A program made the translations under genes and the position numbers. Of a DNA stretch of 20,693 bases, positions 1 through 7,669 are shown piece by piece. Numbering within the stretch: position 1 is the first letter of the stretch; the number at the start of each line of letters is the position of its first letter. Under the pieces are notes generated by a model. It did not search any database, was not told the origin of the DNA, and saw nothing but the letters and a program-made list of their open reading frames with translations. The DNA is from an uncultured Flavonifractor sp. (GTDB lineage Bacteria; Bacillota; Clostridia; Oscillospirales; Oscillospiraceae): assembly GCA_910585415.1 (NCBI GenBank), contig CAJUDT010000039.1:1-20693 (forward strand). The letters run 5' to 3'.

Positions 1-2
1 AG

Positions 3-812
3 CTGCTGGCGGACGTGGGGCTGGTGGGCTTCCCCAACGTGGGCAAGTCCACCCTCCTGTCGGTGGTCAGCAAGGCCCGGCCCAAAATCGCCAACTACCA
101 CTTTACCACCCTCTTTCCCAACCTGGGGGTGGTCTATGTGGACGAGGGGGTGTCCTTCGTCCTGGCGGATATCCCCGGCATCATCGAGGGGGCCAGCCAG
201 GGGGCCGGTCTGGGGCACGATTTCCTCCGGCATATCGACCGGTGCCGCCTGCTCATCCATGTGGTGGACGTGTCGGGCAGCGAGGGGCGGGACCCGGTGG
301 CCGATTTTGAGGCCATCTGCGCAGAGCTGCGCCAGCACTCCCCCGAGCTGGCCGCACGGCCCATGCTGGTGGCGGGCAATAAGGCCGACATCGCCCAGGA
401 CCGGACGGGGCTGGAGGCCCTGAAGGCCCATGTGGAGGGTTTGGGCCTCCCCTTCTATGAGCTCTCCGCCGCCGCCCAGCAGGGCACCCGGGAGCTGATG
501 TTCGCCGCCGCCCGGGCCCTGGCGGACCTGCCCCCCATCACGGTGTACGAGCCCACCTATGTGGAGCGCCCGCCGGAGGTGGACCTGTCCGAGCCCATGG
601 AAATCCGACGGGAGGACGACGGCACCTGGATTGTGGAGGGCCCCGCCCTTCAGCGGCTGATGGCCAACGTGAACTTTGGGGACTACGAGTCCCGGAACTG
701 GTTTGACCGGATGCTCCGCCAGTGCGGTCTTTTCGACCGGCTGGAGGAACAGGGCATCCGGGACGGGGACACCGTCTCCCTGTATAATCTGGAGTTTGAA
801 TATCAGCGGTGA
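3..812 (+). CDS. obg: GTPase Obg, C-terminal part (5' end outside window)
   Basis: Obg is a ribosome-associated GTPase that acts in late 50S subunit assembly and stress signalling. The reading frame is open to the left window edge (LLADVGLVGF...), so the N-terminal glycine-rich Obg fold lies upstream and the GTG at 15 is not the start. Visible in order are the G1 P-loop GFPNVGKST, the G2/switch I segment with HFTTLFPNLG, the G3 motif DIPGIIEGAS and the G4 motif NKAD. The last ~80 residues match the OCT domain typical of Gram-positive Obg (DGTWIVEGPALQRL, ending in LEFEYQR). About 269 of the roughly 425-430 residues usual for the family are present. The gene is intact here and ends just before a strong hairpin that separates it from a convergent gene. 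Confidence 0.96.
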   Translation: MLADVGLVGFPNVGKSTLLSVVSKARPKIANYHFTTLFPNLGVVYVDEGVSFVLADIPGIIEGASQGAGLGHDFLRHIDRCRLLIHVVDVSGSEGRDPVADFEAICAELRQHSPELAARPMLVAGNKADIAQDRTGLEALKAHVEGLGLPFYELSAAAQQGTRELMFAAARALADLPPITVYEPTYVERPPEVDLSEPMEIRREDDGTWIVEGPALQRLMANVNFGDYESRNWFDRMLRQCGLFDRLEEQGIRDGDTVSLYNLEFEYQR

Positions 813-845
813 GCCCCTGCGTATGGGCAGCGGCATGTTAAGCGG

Positions 846-894
846 AATCCGCCTGTATCTGCGCGGCAGCACGCCATGCAGATACAGGCGGATT
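846..894. terminator. Perfect 17-bp stem between convergent genes
   Basis: Arms AATCCGCCTGTATCTGC (846-862) and GCAGATACAGGCGGATT (878-894) are perfectly complementary around a 15-nt loop. The loop can itself pair GGC (865-867) with GCC (873-875). It lies between the obg stop and the stop of the convergent DUF1266 gene, so a bidirectional terminator is the natural reading. Neither side has a clean U-tract (GGTTTCTC on the + side), so it may depend on stem strength or work mainly as an RNA 3'-end stabiliser. Confidence 0.65.
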
Positions 895-900
895 GGTTTC

Positions 901-2061
901 TCACCCGGCAAAGCCGTTTTTCCTCTGCGCGGGCCAGGGACAGCTCATCCACTGACCACCGCCCTGCTCCGGCGCTCCGGCCAGCAGACCGGCGGCCGCG
1001 TCTGTCAGACTGCTGAGATAGCTCCCGGCGGAGCAGTCGCCGCACAGCAGTTTCCACATCAGCCCGCCAAAGAGATAGGACCGGGCAAACTCCCGCCAGC
1101 TGTGCAGCTCACGCGCCGCCCATTGCGAAAGGTCCCAGAGAATACCCTCCGCCTCGCTCCCGGTAATCCAGCCCAGGTAGCAGCCCCAGCGCGTCAGCAT
1201 CGCCGCCCGGCCCACGTCCCACCCGGTCAAAAAGCCTGGGGCATACCGCCCCTTGTACCGCTGGACGAATCGCCATGCCCGCGCGGCGGAGGCGCGGTCC
1301 TCCTCATCCATAGAACCGTCCATCAGCTCCTCCGGCGCAGCCGCCCCGGCATAGCGCCGATACCGCAGGGTATAGCCCTCCTGGGTCAGATAGCGGAGCA
1401 TATCCAGCAGACCGCCGCGGCCGTCGATGCCCCAGGAGCGGCGCACAATGGACACCACCCTCTGCTCCAAAACGGGGATATGCTCCTCCACATCCATGCC
1501 GTCCAGGCTGTGGCCGTTCAGGCTGGAGACGATTCCAGACAGAAGGATACCAAACCGCGCCCAGCCTGGGCCGTCTTTCGGATAGGGGACCGGCTCCGGC
1601 TCCGGCAGGGACTCCAAACGGGTCATGGCCTCATCCAGCCCGGCACAGAGGCGCTGCTCCAGCTCCAGGCTGAAGCCGGTATCCCCGTCCTCCCCGCCGT
1701 CCTCCATCTCCAGCATCTCCAATGCCGCCGCGAGTACGCCCATATCCTCCCCAAGCAGCTGGCCCAGCGCCCGCTCCGCAGCGGCAGCGGCCTGTTTTTG
1801 GACCGATTCCCGCAGAAGCTCCTGGCCGGCCGCCATCTGGGCGATGTTTGCAGGGTCAAACGTCTGACCAAGTATTTCTACCTGCCGCTGGCTCCCGGCG
1901 TCCACCTGGCCCTCCGCTTCCACGGCGGACGCGGCGGCTTCTGCCTCCGCCTTGGCCCCAACGGTAAGCGCCTCGCTTTTTTCCATGGTCTGTCTGATGC
2001 TGTCGGCCGCATGTTCGCTGGCCTGCTGGGCCCGCTTTCTGATTGCGTCCAGGTCAAACAT
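901..2061 (-). CDS. DUF1266 domain protein
   Basis: Protein of 386 residues. The start is the ATG at 2061 because GGAGG lies 9 nt upstream; an in-frame upstream ATG (2106) has no such site. The N-terminal ~100 residues are rich in Ala, Glu, Gln and Lys with no hydrophobic membrane span and are probably helical or coiled coil. The C-terminal half carries what looks like a DUF1266 domain: a stretch with TGWDVGRAAMLTRWGCYLGW, then TGSEAEGILWDLSQWA, then SWREFARSYLFGG. DUF1266 proteins (for example YbeR and YbeU of E. coli) have no established biochemical role. The gene is the second of a two-gene minus-strand unit, 60 bp downstream of the 161-residue gene. No catalytic motif could be named. Confidence 0.8.
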   Translation of the reverse strand: MFDLDAIRKRAQQASEHAADSIRQTMEKSEALTVGAKAEAEAAASAVEAEGQVDAGSQRQVEILGQTFDPANIAQMAAGQELLRESVQKQAAAAAERALGQLLGEDMGVLAAALEMLEMEDGGEDGDTGFSLELEQRLCAGLDEAMTRLESLPEPEPVPYPKDGPGWARFGILLSGIVSSLNGHSLDGMDVEEHIPVLEQRVVSIVRRSWGIDGRGGLLDMLRYLTQEGYTLRYRRYAGAAAPEELMDGSMDEEDRASAARAWRFVQRYKGRYAPGFLTGWDVGRAAMLTRWGCYLGWITGSEAEGILWDLSQWAARELHSWREFARSYLFGGLMWKLLCGDCSAGSYLSSLTDAAAGLLAGAPEQGGGQWMSCPWPAQRKNGFAG

Positions 2062-2121
2062 ATTTCTGAGCCTCCTTTTCCGGCGGAAGCGCTCCCATGC
2101 TTCCAAAGGACACGCTTCCTG

Positions 2122-2607
2122 TTACTTCGTGGCAAACCGGTTCATGAAGAAGCTGGTAAACTCCGCCAGCTCTTCCGCCTGGGACACATAGACGTACAGT
2201 GTTTCGTCCTCCAGCCAATCGTAAGCGTTGATTCCGATGTAGCTCTTTTTGTCCGGGTAGATGATGAACGCATCGGTAGGATACTTGTTTCGATAGGCCT
2301 TCAGAATTTCCGTGCGGCGGTAGCAGACCGGAGCGCCGCAGCCCGAGAGGTTGGGGACAGTGGGCACCACCACAATGGTCTGACTGGCCTCGTTCCAGCC
2401 GACAATCAGGTTGCCGGTTTTCGTTTTGCTGCCGTGGACGAACCCGTAGTTGAACCGGCTCACATCCTCCGTGTAGCCAAATATGAGCCGGTAGTCCGCC
2501 CCGTCCGCTACGGCCTGGTTGAACAGCGCCCGCATTTTCTCTTTGTTGGCATCGCTCTTTGCCAGGTCAATTTCTGGACCCTTGAACAATTTGCTGAACA
2601 GCCCCAT
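2122..2607 (-). CDS. Uncharacterised 161-residue protein paired with DUF1266
   Basis: I do not recognise the family. The ATG at 2607 has GGAGG 8 nt upstream. The protein starts with a short amphipathic stretch (MGLFSKLFKG), then appears as a mixed alpha/beta soluble protein with alternating hydrophobic strands (GNLIVGWNE, QTIVVVPTVP, DAFIIYP, TLYVYVS) and no signal peptide or membrane span. Two cysteines (in CGAPVC) lie mid-protein. It precedes the DUF1266 gene on the same strand with its own ribosome-binding site, so the two are probably co-transcribed. The region between this start and the tetR terminator is AT-rich and is the likely promoter site, but no good -35/-10 pair stands out. Confidence 0.75.
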   Translation of the reverse strand: MGLFSKLFKGPEIDLAKSDANKEKMRALFNQAVADGADYRLIFGYTEDVSRFNYGFVHGSKTKTGNLIVGWNEASQTIVVVPTVPNLSGCGAPVCYRRTEILKAYRNKYPTDAFIIYPDKKSYIGINAYDWLEDETLYVYVSQAEELAEFTSFFMNRFATK

Positions 2608-2647
2608 TTGCTTTTCCTCCTAATCGCGATAAAATAAAGATAAATTT

Positions 2648-2668
2648 GCCCGATTGTTTTTATTGGGC
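2648..2668. repeat. Small inverted repeat upstream of the 161-aa gene
   Basis: GCCCGAT (2648-2654) and ATTGGGC (2662-2668) form an inverted repeat with one mismatch around a T-rich spacer. It lies 40-60 bp upstream of the minus-strand start at 2607, in the AT-rich stretch where a promoter is expected. It could be an operator or a leader hairpin; there is no further support. Confidence 0.35.
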
Positions 2669-2672
2669 GTAA

Positions 2673-2715
2673 AATAAATTCCGTCCAAGTATGGTATATT
2701 TGGACGGGATTTATT
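2673..2715 (-). terminator. Terminator of the tetR gene
   Basis: On the minus strand the tetR stop codon is followed by a stem whose 16-nt arms (2700-2715 and 2673-2688) match at 15 of 16 positions; the exception is a G-U pair. The outgoing strand runs into TTTATTTTA. The stem overlaps the last codons of tetR. It separates tetR from the two-gene unit downstream on the same strand. Confidence 0.75.
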
Positions 2716-3322
2716 GCTCCTTCAGCCGCTCCAGCGCGTCCACAATTACATGAATCTGGAACGCCGCCGTTTCGTCGGCGGCCTCCGGGACAAAGAACGG
2801 GAGAGTATCGGGAATGGCCCGGCGCACCACCATGACCATCAGGCTCAGATTGGTAAACAGGTCAATCCGGGACTTGTCCGCCCGGATTCCAAAGCCCTCC
2901 AGAATCTGCCCGAACAGGCGCTGCTGTTTTTCCCGAAATACCCGGCAGCTCTCTGGAGACAAATGCCGGAACAGGTGTTGCTGCTCCTCAATGGTCAGGA
3001 TGGCGATGCCGTACTCTTCCCCATAGCAGCAGGCATGGAGAAACTGCCGGACCGCCTCCCGCCAGCTCAGTGCCGGATCCTCCATCAGGCGCTTCACGTA
3101 GGCGAGAATCCGGGGCTGCTGCAAGTACAGCGCCTCTACAATCAGGTCCTCCTTTGTGGGGAAAAAGGAGTAGAAAAAGGTGCGTGAAATACCGGCTTTT
3201 TTGTAAATCTGCTCCACGGTTGTGCGCTGGATGCCGTTCTTGGCGATCAGCTCCAGCGCGGCGGCGGCCAGCTCTTGCCGGATGCGCACCCGGTCCTCCT
3301 GAGAATACGCAACCTTTGGCAC
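2711..3322 (-). CDS. TetR/AcrR-family transcriptional regulator
   Basis: One-component repressor of 203 residues. I place the start at the GTG at 3322 because GGAGG lies 7 nt upstream; the in-frame ATG at 3340 would put that ribosome-binding site inside the gene. Residues ~12-60 form the TetR helix-turn-helix: LAAAALELIAKNGIQRTTVE, then IYKKAGISRTFFYSFFPTKE, with the typical F-Y/F-x-F-F-x-x-K-E-D ending. The C-terminal ligand domain is variable and gives no ligand. It stands alone: the genes on its strand downstream are behind a terminator, and the divergent neighbour is a T-box leader. Its targets are therefore not obvious; autoregulation at 3341-3420 is the simplest guess. Confidence 0.92.
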   Translation of the reverse strand: MPKVAYSQEDRVRIRQELAAAALELIAKNGIQRTTVEQIYKKAGISRTFFYSFFPTKEDLIVEALYLQQPRILAYVKRLMEDPALSWREAVRQFLHACCYGEEYGIAILTIEEQQHLFRHLSPESCRVFREKQQRLFGQILEGFGIRADKSRIDLFTNLSLMVMVVRRAIPDTLPFFVPEAADETAAFQIHVIVDALERLKEQ

Positions 3323-3374
3323 CCCGGCACCTCCCCCCATCGCAATATAAAGACACCTTTGATTTTTCATCTTT

Positions 3375-3403
3375 ATTTTAACACACCTGCGGCATATATG
3401 CAA
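3375..3403 (-). promoter_or_regulatory. Predicted promoter of tetR
   Basis: On the minus strand TTGCAT (3403-3398) and TAAAAT (3380-3375) are separated by 17 bp, a sigma-A-type match. Transcription would begin near 3368, about 45 nt before the GTG start of the TetR gene. Confidence 0.65.
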
Positions 3404-3441
3404 GAGGAAACTGTGAAAGCGGCCAGTCTGCGTATGGGGGA

Positions 3442-3469
3442 TTGACAAGCGGGATTTTTATGATAAAAT
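3442..3469 (+). promoter_or_regulatory. Predicted promoter of the T-box/alaS operon
   Basis: TTGACA (3442-3447) and TAAAAT (3464-3469), 16 bp apart, form a near-consensus sigma-A promoter. Transcription would start near 3476, just before the T-box leader. It is divergent from, and 39 bp away from, the predicted tetR promoter. Confidence 0.75.
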
Positions 3470-3476
3470 AATGCGG

Positions 3477-3700
3477 TAATCTGGCAATGACGAGAAGAAC
3501 CGGCGTATGCGGCCCAGAGCGAGGGGGAGGCGGTGAAAGCCCCCGGCAGAGGCAGCGCCGGAGGCCCCCTCTGAGCCCGCCTGGGAGGACCGGGACGCTT
3601 CATCCCCGTTACCGGATGGCTGAGACGCCCCAAAGGGGATAATCAGGGTGGTACCGTGGAAGCATTTCCGCCCCTGGCCGGAGCCGGGGGCGGTTTTTCG
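3477..3700 (+). promoter_or_regulatory. T-box riboswitch, probably alanine-specific
   Basis: T-box leaders sense uncharged tRNA and prevent early termination. The conserved T-box sequence AGGGTGGTACCGTGG is at 3645-3659, in the antiterminator region. Stem I features upstream include AGAGCGAGGGGG near 3516-3527 pairing with CCCCCTC (3565-3571), and a GGCGGTGAAAGCC loop segment. A GCC triplet at 3575-3577, next to the closing side of the stem I helix, is a plausible specifier for alanine. That fits alaS two genes downstream. The specifier assignment is by eye. The terminator is listed separately. Uncharged tRNA-Ala should raise expression of both the membrane protein gene and alaS. Confidence 0.93.
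3668..3698 (+). terminator. T-box intrinsic terminator
   Basis: CCGCCCCTGGC (3668-3678) pairs with GCCGGGGGCGG (3683-3693), with one G-U pair and a CGGA tetraloop, followed by TTTTT. It directly follows the T-box sequence and is the conditional terminator of the riboswitch. Confidence 0.92.
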
Positions 3701-3726
3701 TTGGACACGCAGGAAAGGAGCTTTTT

Positions 3727-4392
3727 ATGAAACGCTTTATCCGAATCCTTGCCATCGGCCTGCTGTGCGGTATCGGGCTGACGGCGGCGCGAAGTATGCT
3801 GCATCTCAGCCGGGGTGTGGTCTGGGTGGCGCTGACGGTCCTGTTCCTTGGGATTTTTGCCGTCAATTATCTCTACATCCGCCACTACAACAACAAGATT
3901 CGCGCCATCCTCCCCCTGCTGGAGCAGAACCAGACCCGGGCGTTCATCACCGCCCTGGAGGACCTGCGGGAGCGGGTCAGGGGAAACTACCTGAAAAATC
4001 TGGTGGATATGGATTTAGCCATCGGGTATCTTCAGGAGCGGCGCTTTGACGAGGCCATCGGTCTTATGGAGGCCCTCTTTGCGCAGAATCTCAAGGGCGT
4101 GTGGAACATTGTTCTCCGGCTGAATCTCTGCTTCTCCTACTTCCGCGCCGGGCGGTACCGGGAGGGCATGGAGCTCTATGAGGACAGCCGCGCCATCTTC
4201 GACCGGGCCCAGGGGAACAGCGGCTATCAGGGGACCCTGGCCCTGGTGGAGATTTTCGTAGCCATCACCGAGGGCCGCTTCCAGGACGCCCAGACCCAGC
4301 TGGACGAGGCCCGGGCCACCTGGAACACCCCCCGGTCCCAGGCCAACTACTACTATTTGCAGACCCTGCTGGAACAGCAGTACCAAGACTAA
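3727..4392 (+). CDS. TPR-like membrane-anchored protein
   Basis: Protein of 221 residues, with AGGAAAGGAG upstream of the ATG. Two hydrophobic segments (about residues 5-25 and 30-50) are followed by a basic loop, so the N-terminus is membrane-anchored. The remaining ~165 residues are helical and resemble degenerate tetratricopeptide repeats (DMDLAIGYLQERRFDEAIGL, LNLCFSYFRAGRYREGMELY, EGRFQDAQTQLDEA). TPRs bind partner proteins; no enzyme motif is seen. It sits between the alanine T-box and alaS, 22 bp before the alaS start, so it is controlled by tRNA-Ala charging. I do not know a named function; a scaffolding or envelope role is only a guess. Confidence 0.85.
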   Translation: MKRFIRILAIGLLCGIGLTAARSMLHLSRGVVWVALTVLFLGIFAVNYLYIRHYNNKIRAILPLLEQNQTRAFITALEDLRERVRGNYLKNLVDMDLAIGYLQERRFDEAIGLMEALFAQNLKGVWNIVLRLNLCFSYFRAGRYREGMELYEDSRAIFDRAQGNSGYQGTLALVEIFVAITEGRFQDAQTQLDEARATWNTPRSQANYYYLQTLLEQQYQD

Positions 4393-4414
4393 AAATTTTT
4401 TGGAGGTAATACCC

Positions 4415-7096
4415 ATGCACGAGCCCAAGCCTTACGGCCTCAATGAACTGCGGGAGATGTTCCTGAAATTTTTCGAGAGCAAAGGCCATCTGCGCCTGCC
4501 CAGCTTCTCCCTGATTCCCCAGAACGACGCGTCCTTGCTGCTGATTAACTCCGGCATGGCGCCCATGAAGCCCTGGTTCACCGGGGAGGAAGAGCCCCCC
4601 CGCCACCGCGTCACCACCTGTCAGAAGTGCATCCGCACCGGTGACATTGAGAACATCGGCCACACCGCCCGCCACGGCACCTATTTTGAGATGCTGGGCA
4701 ACTTCTCCTTTGGCGACTACTTCAAGCAGGAGGCCATTCCCTTCGCCTGGGAGTTTCTGACCTCCCCGGAGTGGGTGGGCCTGGACCCGGAGCGGCTGTA
4801 TCCCTCGGTCTTTGCCGGGAACGAGACCACCCCCGCCGACGACGAGGCCTTTGAAATCTGGAATCAAGTCATCGGCATTCCCGCCGAGCGTATTTTCAAG
4901 TTCGGCAAGGAGGACAATTTCTGGGAGCACGGCTCCGGCCCCTGCGGCCCCTGCTCGGAAATCTACTACGACCGGGGGGAGCAGTGGGGCTGCGGCAAGC
5001 CCGGATGCACCGTCGGGTGCGACTGCGACCGGTATATCGAGGTCTGGAACGTGGTCTTTTCCCAGTTCGACAACGACGGGGAGAACCATTACACCGAATT
5101 GGCCCAGAAGAACATCGACACCGGCATGGGCCTGGAGCGTCTGGCCTGCGTGTGCCAGGGGGTGGCCTCCCTCTTTGACGTGGACACCGTGATGAACATC
5201 ACCAACAAGGTCAGCGAGATTACCCGCGCCCACTACGGGGAGACTGCCGCTAAGGACGTGTCCCTTCGGGTGATTACCGACCACATCCGCTCCGCCACCT
5301 TCCTGATTTGCGACGGGGTGCTCCCCTCCAACGAGGGCCGGGGGTATGTGCTCCGCCGCCTGCTCCGCCGTGCCGCCCGTCACGGGAAGCTCCTGGGGGT
5401 CAACGAGCCGTTCCTCTACCAGGTCTGTGATACCGTGGTCCACGAGAACGAGGGCCATTACCCCGAGCTGCGGGAGCGGCAGGACTATATCATCAAGGTC
5501 ATCCGCACCGAGGAAGAGAATTTTGCCCGCACCATCGACGGGGGCATGAAGATTTATGACGAGATGCTCGCCGGGCACAAGGCCAAGGGGGAAACCGTGT
5601 TCTCCGGGGCGGACGCCTTCAAGCTCTACGACACCTACGGCTTCCCCATTGACCTGACCATTGAAATGGCCGCTGAGGCGGGGCTGACCGTGGACCAGGA
5701 GGCGTTCCGGAAGCTCATGCAGGAGCAGAAGGAGCGGGCCCGGAAGGCCCGGGAGGCCCTGGGCGATTTGGGCTGGGCCGGTGTGGAGTTCGGCAAGGAG
5801 GTGCCCGCCACCGAGTTTGTGGGCTACACCGAGCATATGCTTCTGGACGCCAAGGTGGTGGCCATCGTGGCCGAGGGGGCGCAGGTGGACGAGATCGTCT
5901 CCGGCGTGGAGGCCATCGTGGTCCTGGACAAGACCCCCTTCTATGCCGAGATGGGCGGTCAGGTGGCCGACCACGGCCAGATTGCCCGCAGCGGAGAACA
6001 TGGCCTGCTCTTCACCGTCACCGACGTGCAGAAAAACAAGGGCGGCAAGTATATGCACTACGGCAAAATGGTCGAGGGCTCCCTCAAGGTGGGGGACACC
6101 GTCCGGGCCCACATCGACGGGGAGCGCCGCCGGGCCGTCATGCGGGCCCACTCGGCCACCCACATGCTGGACGCCGCCTTGAAGCAGGTTTTGGGGGACC
6201 ATGTGCATCAGGCGGGCAGTCTGGTGGAGCCCGACCGCCTGCGGTTCGATTTCACCCACTTCGAGGCGGTGACTCCCCAGCAGCTGGCCCAAATCAGCCG
6301 GATTGTCAACGAGAACATCCTCAGCGGCGCAACCGTGGTCACCGAGGTCCTCCCCATTGAAGAGGCCAAGAAGAAGGGGGCCGTGGCCGTCTTTGGCGAG
6401 AAGTACGGCGACGTGGTCCGGGTGGTGGAGATGGGGGACTTCTCCATGGAGTTCTGCGGCGGCACCCACCTGGACAACACCGCCAAGGCGGGGGTGTTCC
6501 ACATCGACAGCGAGTTCTCCGTAGCCTCCGGCGTCCGCCGGATTGAGGCCACCACCGGCCTGGTCACCCTGGAGAACATGAACCGCAACCAGGAGCTGCT
6601 TTTCCAGGCGGCGGCGGCACTCAAGACCCGCCCTGGCGAGCTGCGCAATAAAGTGGCCCAGACCGTGGAGGAACTGCGGGAGCTCCGCCGGACCCTGGAG
6701 AAGTTCAAGGCCAGAGAGGCCGCCGGAGAGACCGACCGCATACTCTTCGGGGCCCACGAGGTGGGCGGACTGCGGGTCCTCACCGCCACCGTGCCCGAGG
6801 CCGACGGGGCCAAGCTCCGCCAGATGGGGGACGCCCTGCGGAGCAAGGCGGACAATGTGGTAGCCGTGCTGGCCTCCATCAACGGGGAGAAGATTACCTT
6901 CCTGTCCTCCTGCGGCAAGGAGGCCATAGCCAAGGGCATCAAGGCCGGGGACATCATCAAGCAGGTGTCGGCCATCGCCGGCGGCTCCGGCGGCGGCAAG
7001 CCCGACTCCGCCATGGGCGGCGGCAAGGACCCCCTAATGGTGGATAACGCCCTGGCGATGGTGGATAATTTTGTCAACATGAAGCTCAAGGGGTAA
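4415..7096 (+). CDS. alaS: Alanyl-tRNA synthetase
   Basis: Class II synthetase of 893 residues that charges tRNA-Ala in the cytoplasm. The ATG at 4415 is preceded by TGGAGG at 4401-4406; a TTG at 4400 lies before this site and is rejected. The N-terminal catalytic domain begins with LREMFLKFFESKGH and contains CQKCIRTGDIENIGHTARH and FEMLGNFSFGDYFK. The editing domain has its zinc-type ligands H579 and H583 (HSATH) and C681 and H685 (CGGTH). The C-terminal C-Ala domain ends with glycine-rich GGSGGGKPDSAMGGGKDP. A Cys-rich insert (CGKPGCTVGCDCD) is present. The length is normal and no defects are seen. It is regulated by the upstream T-box. Confidence 0.98.
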   Translation: MHEPKPYGLNELREMFLKFFESKGHLRLPSFSLIPQNDASLLLINSGMAPMKPWFTGEEEPPRHRVTTCQKCIRTGDIENIGHTARHGTYFEMLGNFSFGDYFKQEAIPFAWEFLTSPEWVGLDPERLYPSVFAGNETTPADDEAFEIWNQVIGIPAERIFKFGKEDNFWEHGSGPCGPCSEIYYDRGEQWGCGKPGCTVGCDCDRYIEVWNVVFSQFDNDGENHYTELAQKNIDTGMGLERLACVCQGVASLFDVDTVMNITNKVSEITRAHYGETAAKDVSLRVITDHIRSATFLICDGVLPSNEGRGYVLRRLLRRAARHGKLLGVNEPFLYQVCDTVVHENEGHYPELRERQDYIIKVIRTEEENFARTIDGGMKIYDEMLAGHKAKGETVFSGADAFKLYDTYGFPIDLTIEMAAEAGLTVDQEAFRKLMQEQKERARKAREALGDLGWAGVEFGKEVPATEFVGYTEHMLLDAKVVAIVAEGAQVDEIVSGVEAIVVLDKTPFYAEMGGQVADHGQIARSGEHGLLFTVTDVQKNKGGKYMHYGKMVEGSLKVGDTVRAHIDGERRRAVMRAHSATHMLDAALKQVLGDHVHQAGSLVEPDRLRFDFTHFEAVTPQQLAQISRIVNENILSGATVVTEVLPIEEAKKKGAVAVFGEKYGDVVRVVEMGDFSMEFCGGTHLDNTAKAGVFHIDSEFSVASGVRRIEATTGLVTLENMNRNQELLFQAAAALKTRPGELRNKVAQTVEELRELRRTLEKFKAREAAGETDRILFGAHEVGGLRVLTATVPEADGAKLRQMGDALRSKADNVVAVLASINGEKITFLSSCGKEAIAKGIKAGDIIKQVSAIAGGSGGGKPDSAMGGGKDPLMVDNALAMVDNFVNMKLKG

Positions 7097-7127
7097 ACTC
7101 TGTAAATAAAATAAGGAGGTTTTGCCC

Positions 7128-7307
7128 ATGCTCCCCCAAGACCCCAACATCCTGCTCAGTTATATCAACACCAAGCTCCGGGACCAATACCCCAGCCTGG
7201 AGGCCCTGTGCGAGGACCTGGACGCGGACGAGGCGCACATCGTCCAGGCCCTGGCCGGGGTGGGCTATGGCTACGATTCCGGACGCAATCAATTTCTGCC
7301 AGATTGA
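7128..7307 (+). CDS. DUF4250 small protein
   Basis: Small soluble protein of 59 residues. The ATG at 7128 has AAGGAGG 8 nt upstream; the TTG at 7122 is within the spacing and is rejected. It matches the DUF4250 pattern: MLPQDPNILLSYINTKLRDQ, then SLEALCEDLD, and a C-terminal aromatic/Asn ending (GYGYDSGRNQFLPD). The family is common in Clostridia and has no known function. It lies 31 bp after alaS and 20 bp before the HIT gene, so it is probably co-transcribed with them. Confidence 0.85.
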   Translation: MLPQDPNILLSYINTKLRDQYPSLEALCEDLDADEAHIVQALAGVGYGYDSGRNQFLPD

Positions 7308-7327
7308 ATCAAAAGGAGGGTTCTATC

Positions 7328-7666
7328 ATGTCCGACTGCCTGTTCTGCAAGATTATCGCAGGCGAAATCCCGTCCAAGAAGGTCTATGAGGACAACCAGT
7401 GTCTGGCCTTCTACGACATTGACCCACAGGCTCCCACCCATTTCCTGGTCATTCCCAAAACCCACATTGCCTCCTGCGGGGCGGTGACAGCGGAGAACTC
7501 TGCTGTTGTGGCCCACATCTTTGAGGTCATCTCCCAGGTGACCCAAGAGCTGGGCATTTCGGAATTTCGCGTCGTCTCCAACTGCGGCGAGGCTGCGGGC
7601 CAGAGCGTTCCCCACCTGCATTTCCATGTATTGGCCGGACGGGATATGACCTGGCCTCCGGGCTGA
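7328..7666 (+). CDS. HIT-family nucleotide-binding hydrolase
   Basis: Histidine-triad protein of 112 residues, Hint/HinT-like, hydrolysing nucleoside phosphoramidates such as AMP-lysine or adenylates. The ATG at 7328 has AAGGAGGG upstream. Seen are the N-terminal CLFCKIIAGEIPSKKVYED, the central DIDPQAPTHFLVIPKTHI, and the catalytic triad motif HLHFHVL near the C-terminus. The length fits the bacterial Hint family. In synthetase operons such an enzyme may recycle adenylated by-products, but that link is inference from position only. Three bases separate its stop from the next ATG. Confidence 0.95.
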   Translation: MSDCLFCKIIAGEIPSKKVYEDNQCLAFYDIDPQAPTHFLVIPKTHIASCGAVTAENSAVVAHIFEVISQVTQELGISEFRVVSNCGEAAGQSVPHLHFHVLAGRDMTWPPG

Positions 7667-7669
7667 GTC

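Noticed and set aside
676..2637. 653-residue open frame on the + strand
   Set aside because: It runs antisense through the DUF1266 and 161-residue genes and obg's end. It is rich in Pro/Arg/Gly with no domain, as expected of a shadow frame in GC-rich DNA.
4265..6757. 830-residue open frame on the minus strand
   Set aside because: It is antisense to alaS, a clear and complete gene, and its Gly/His/Leu-rich low-complexity translation matches nothing.
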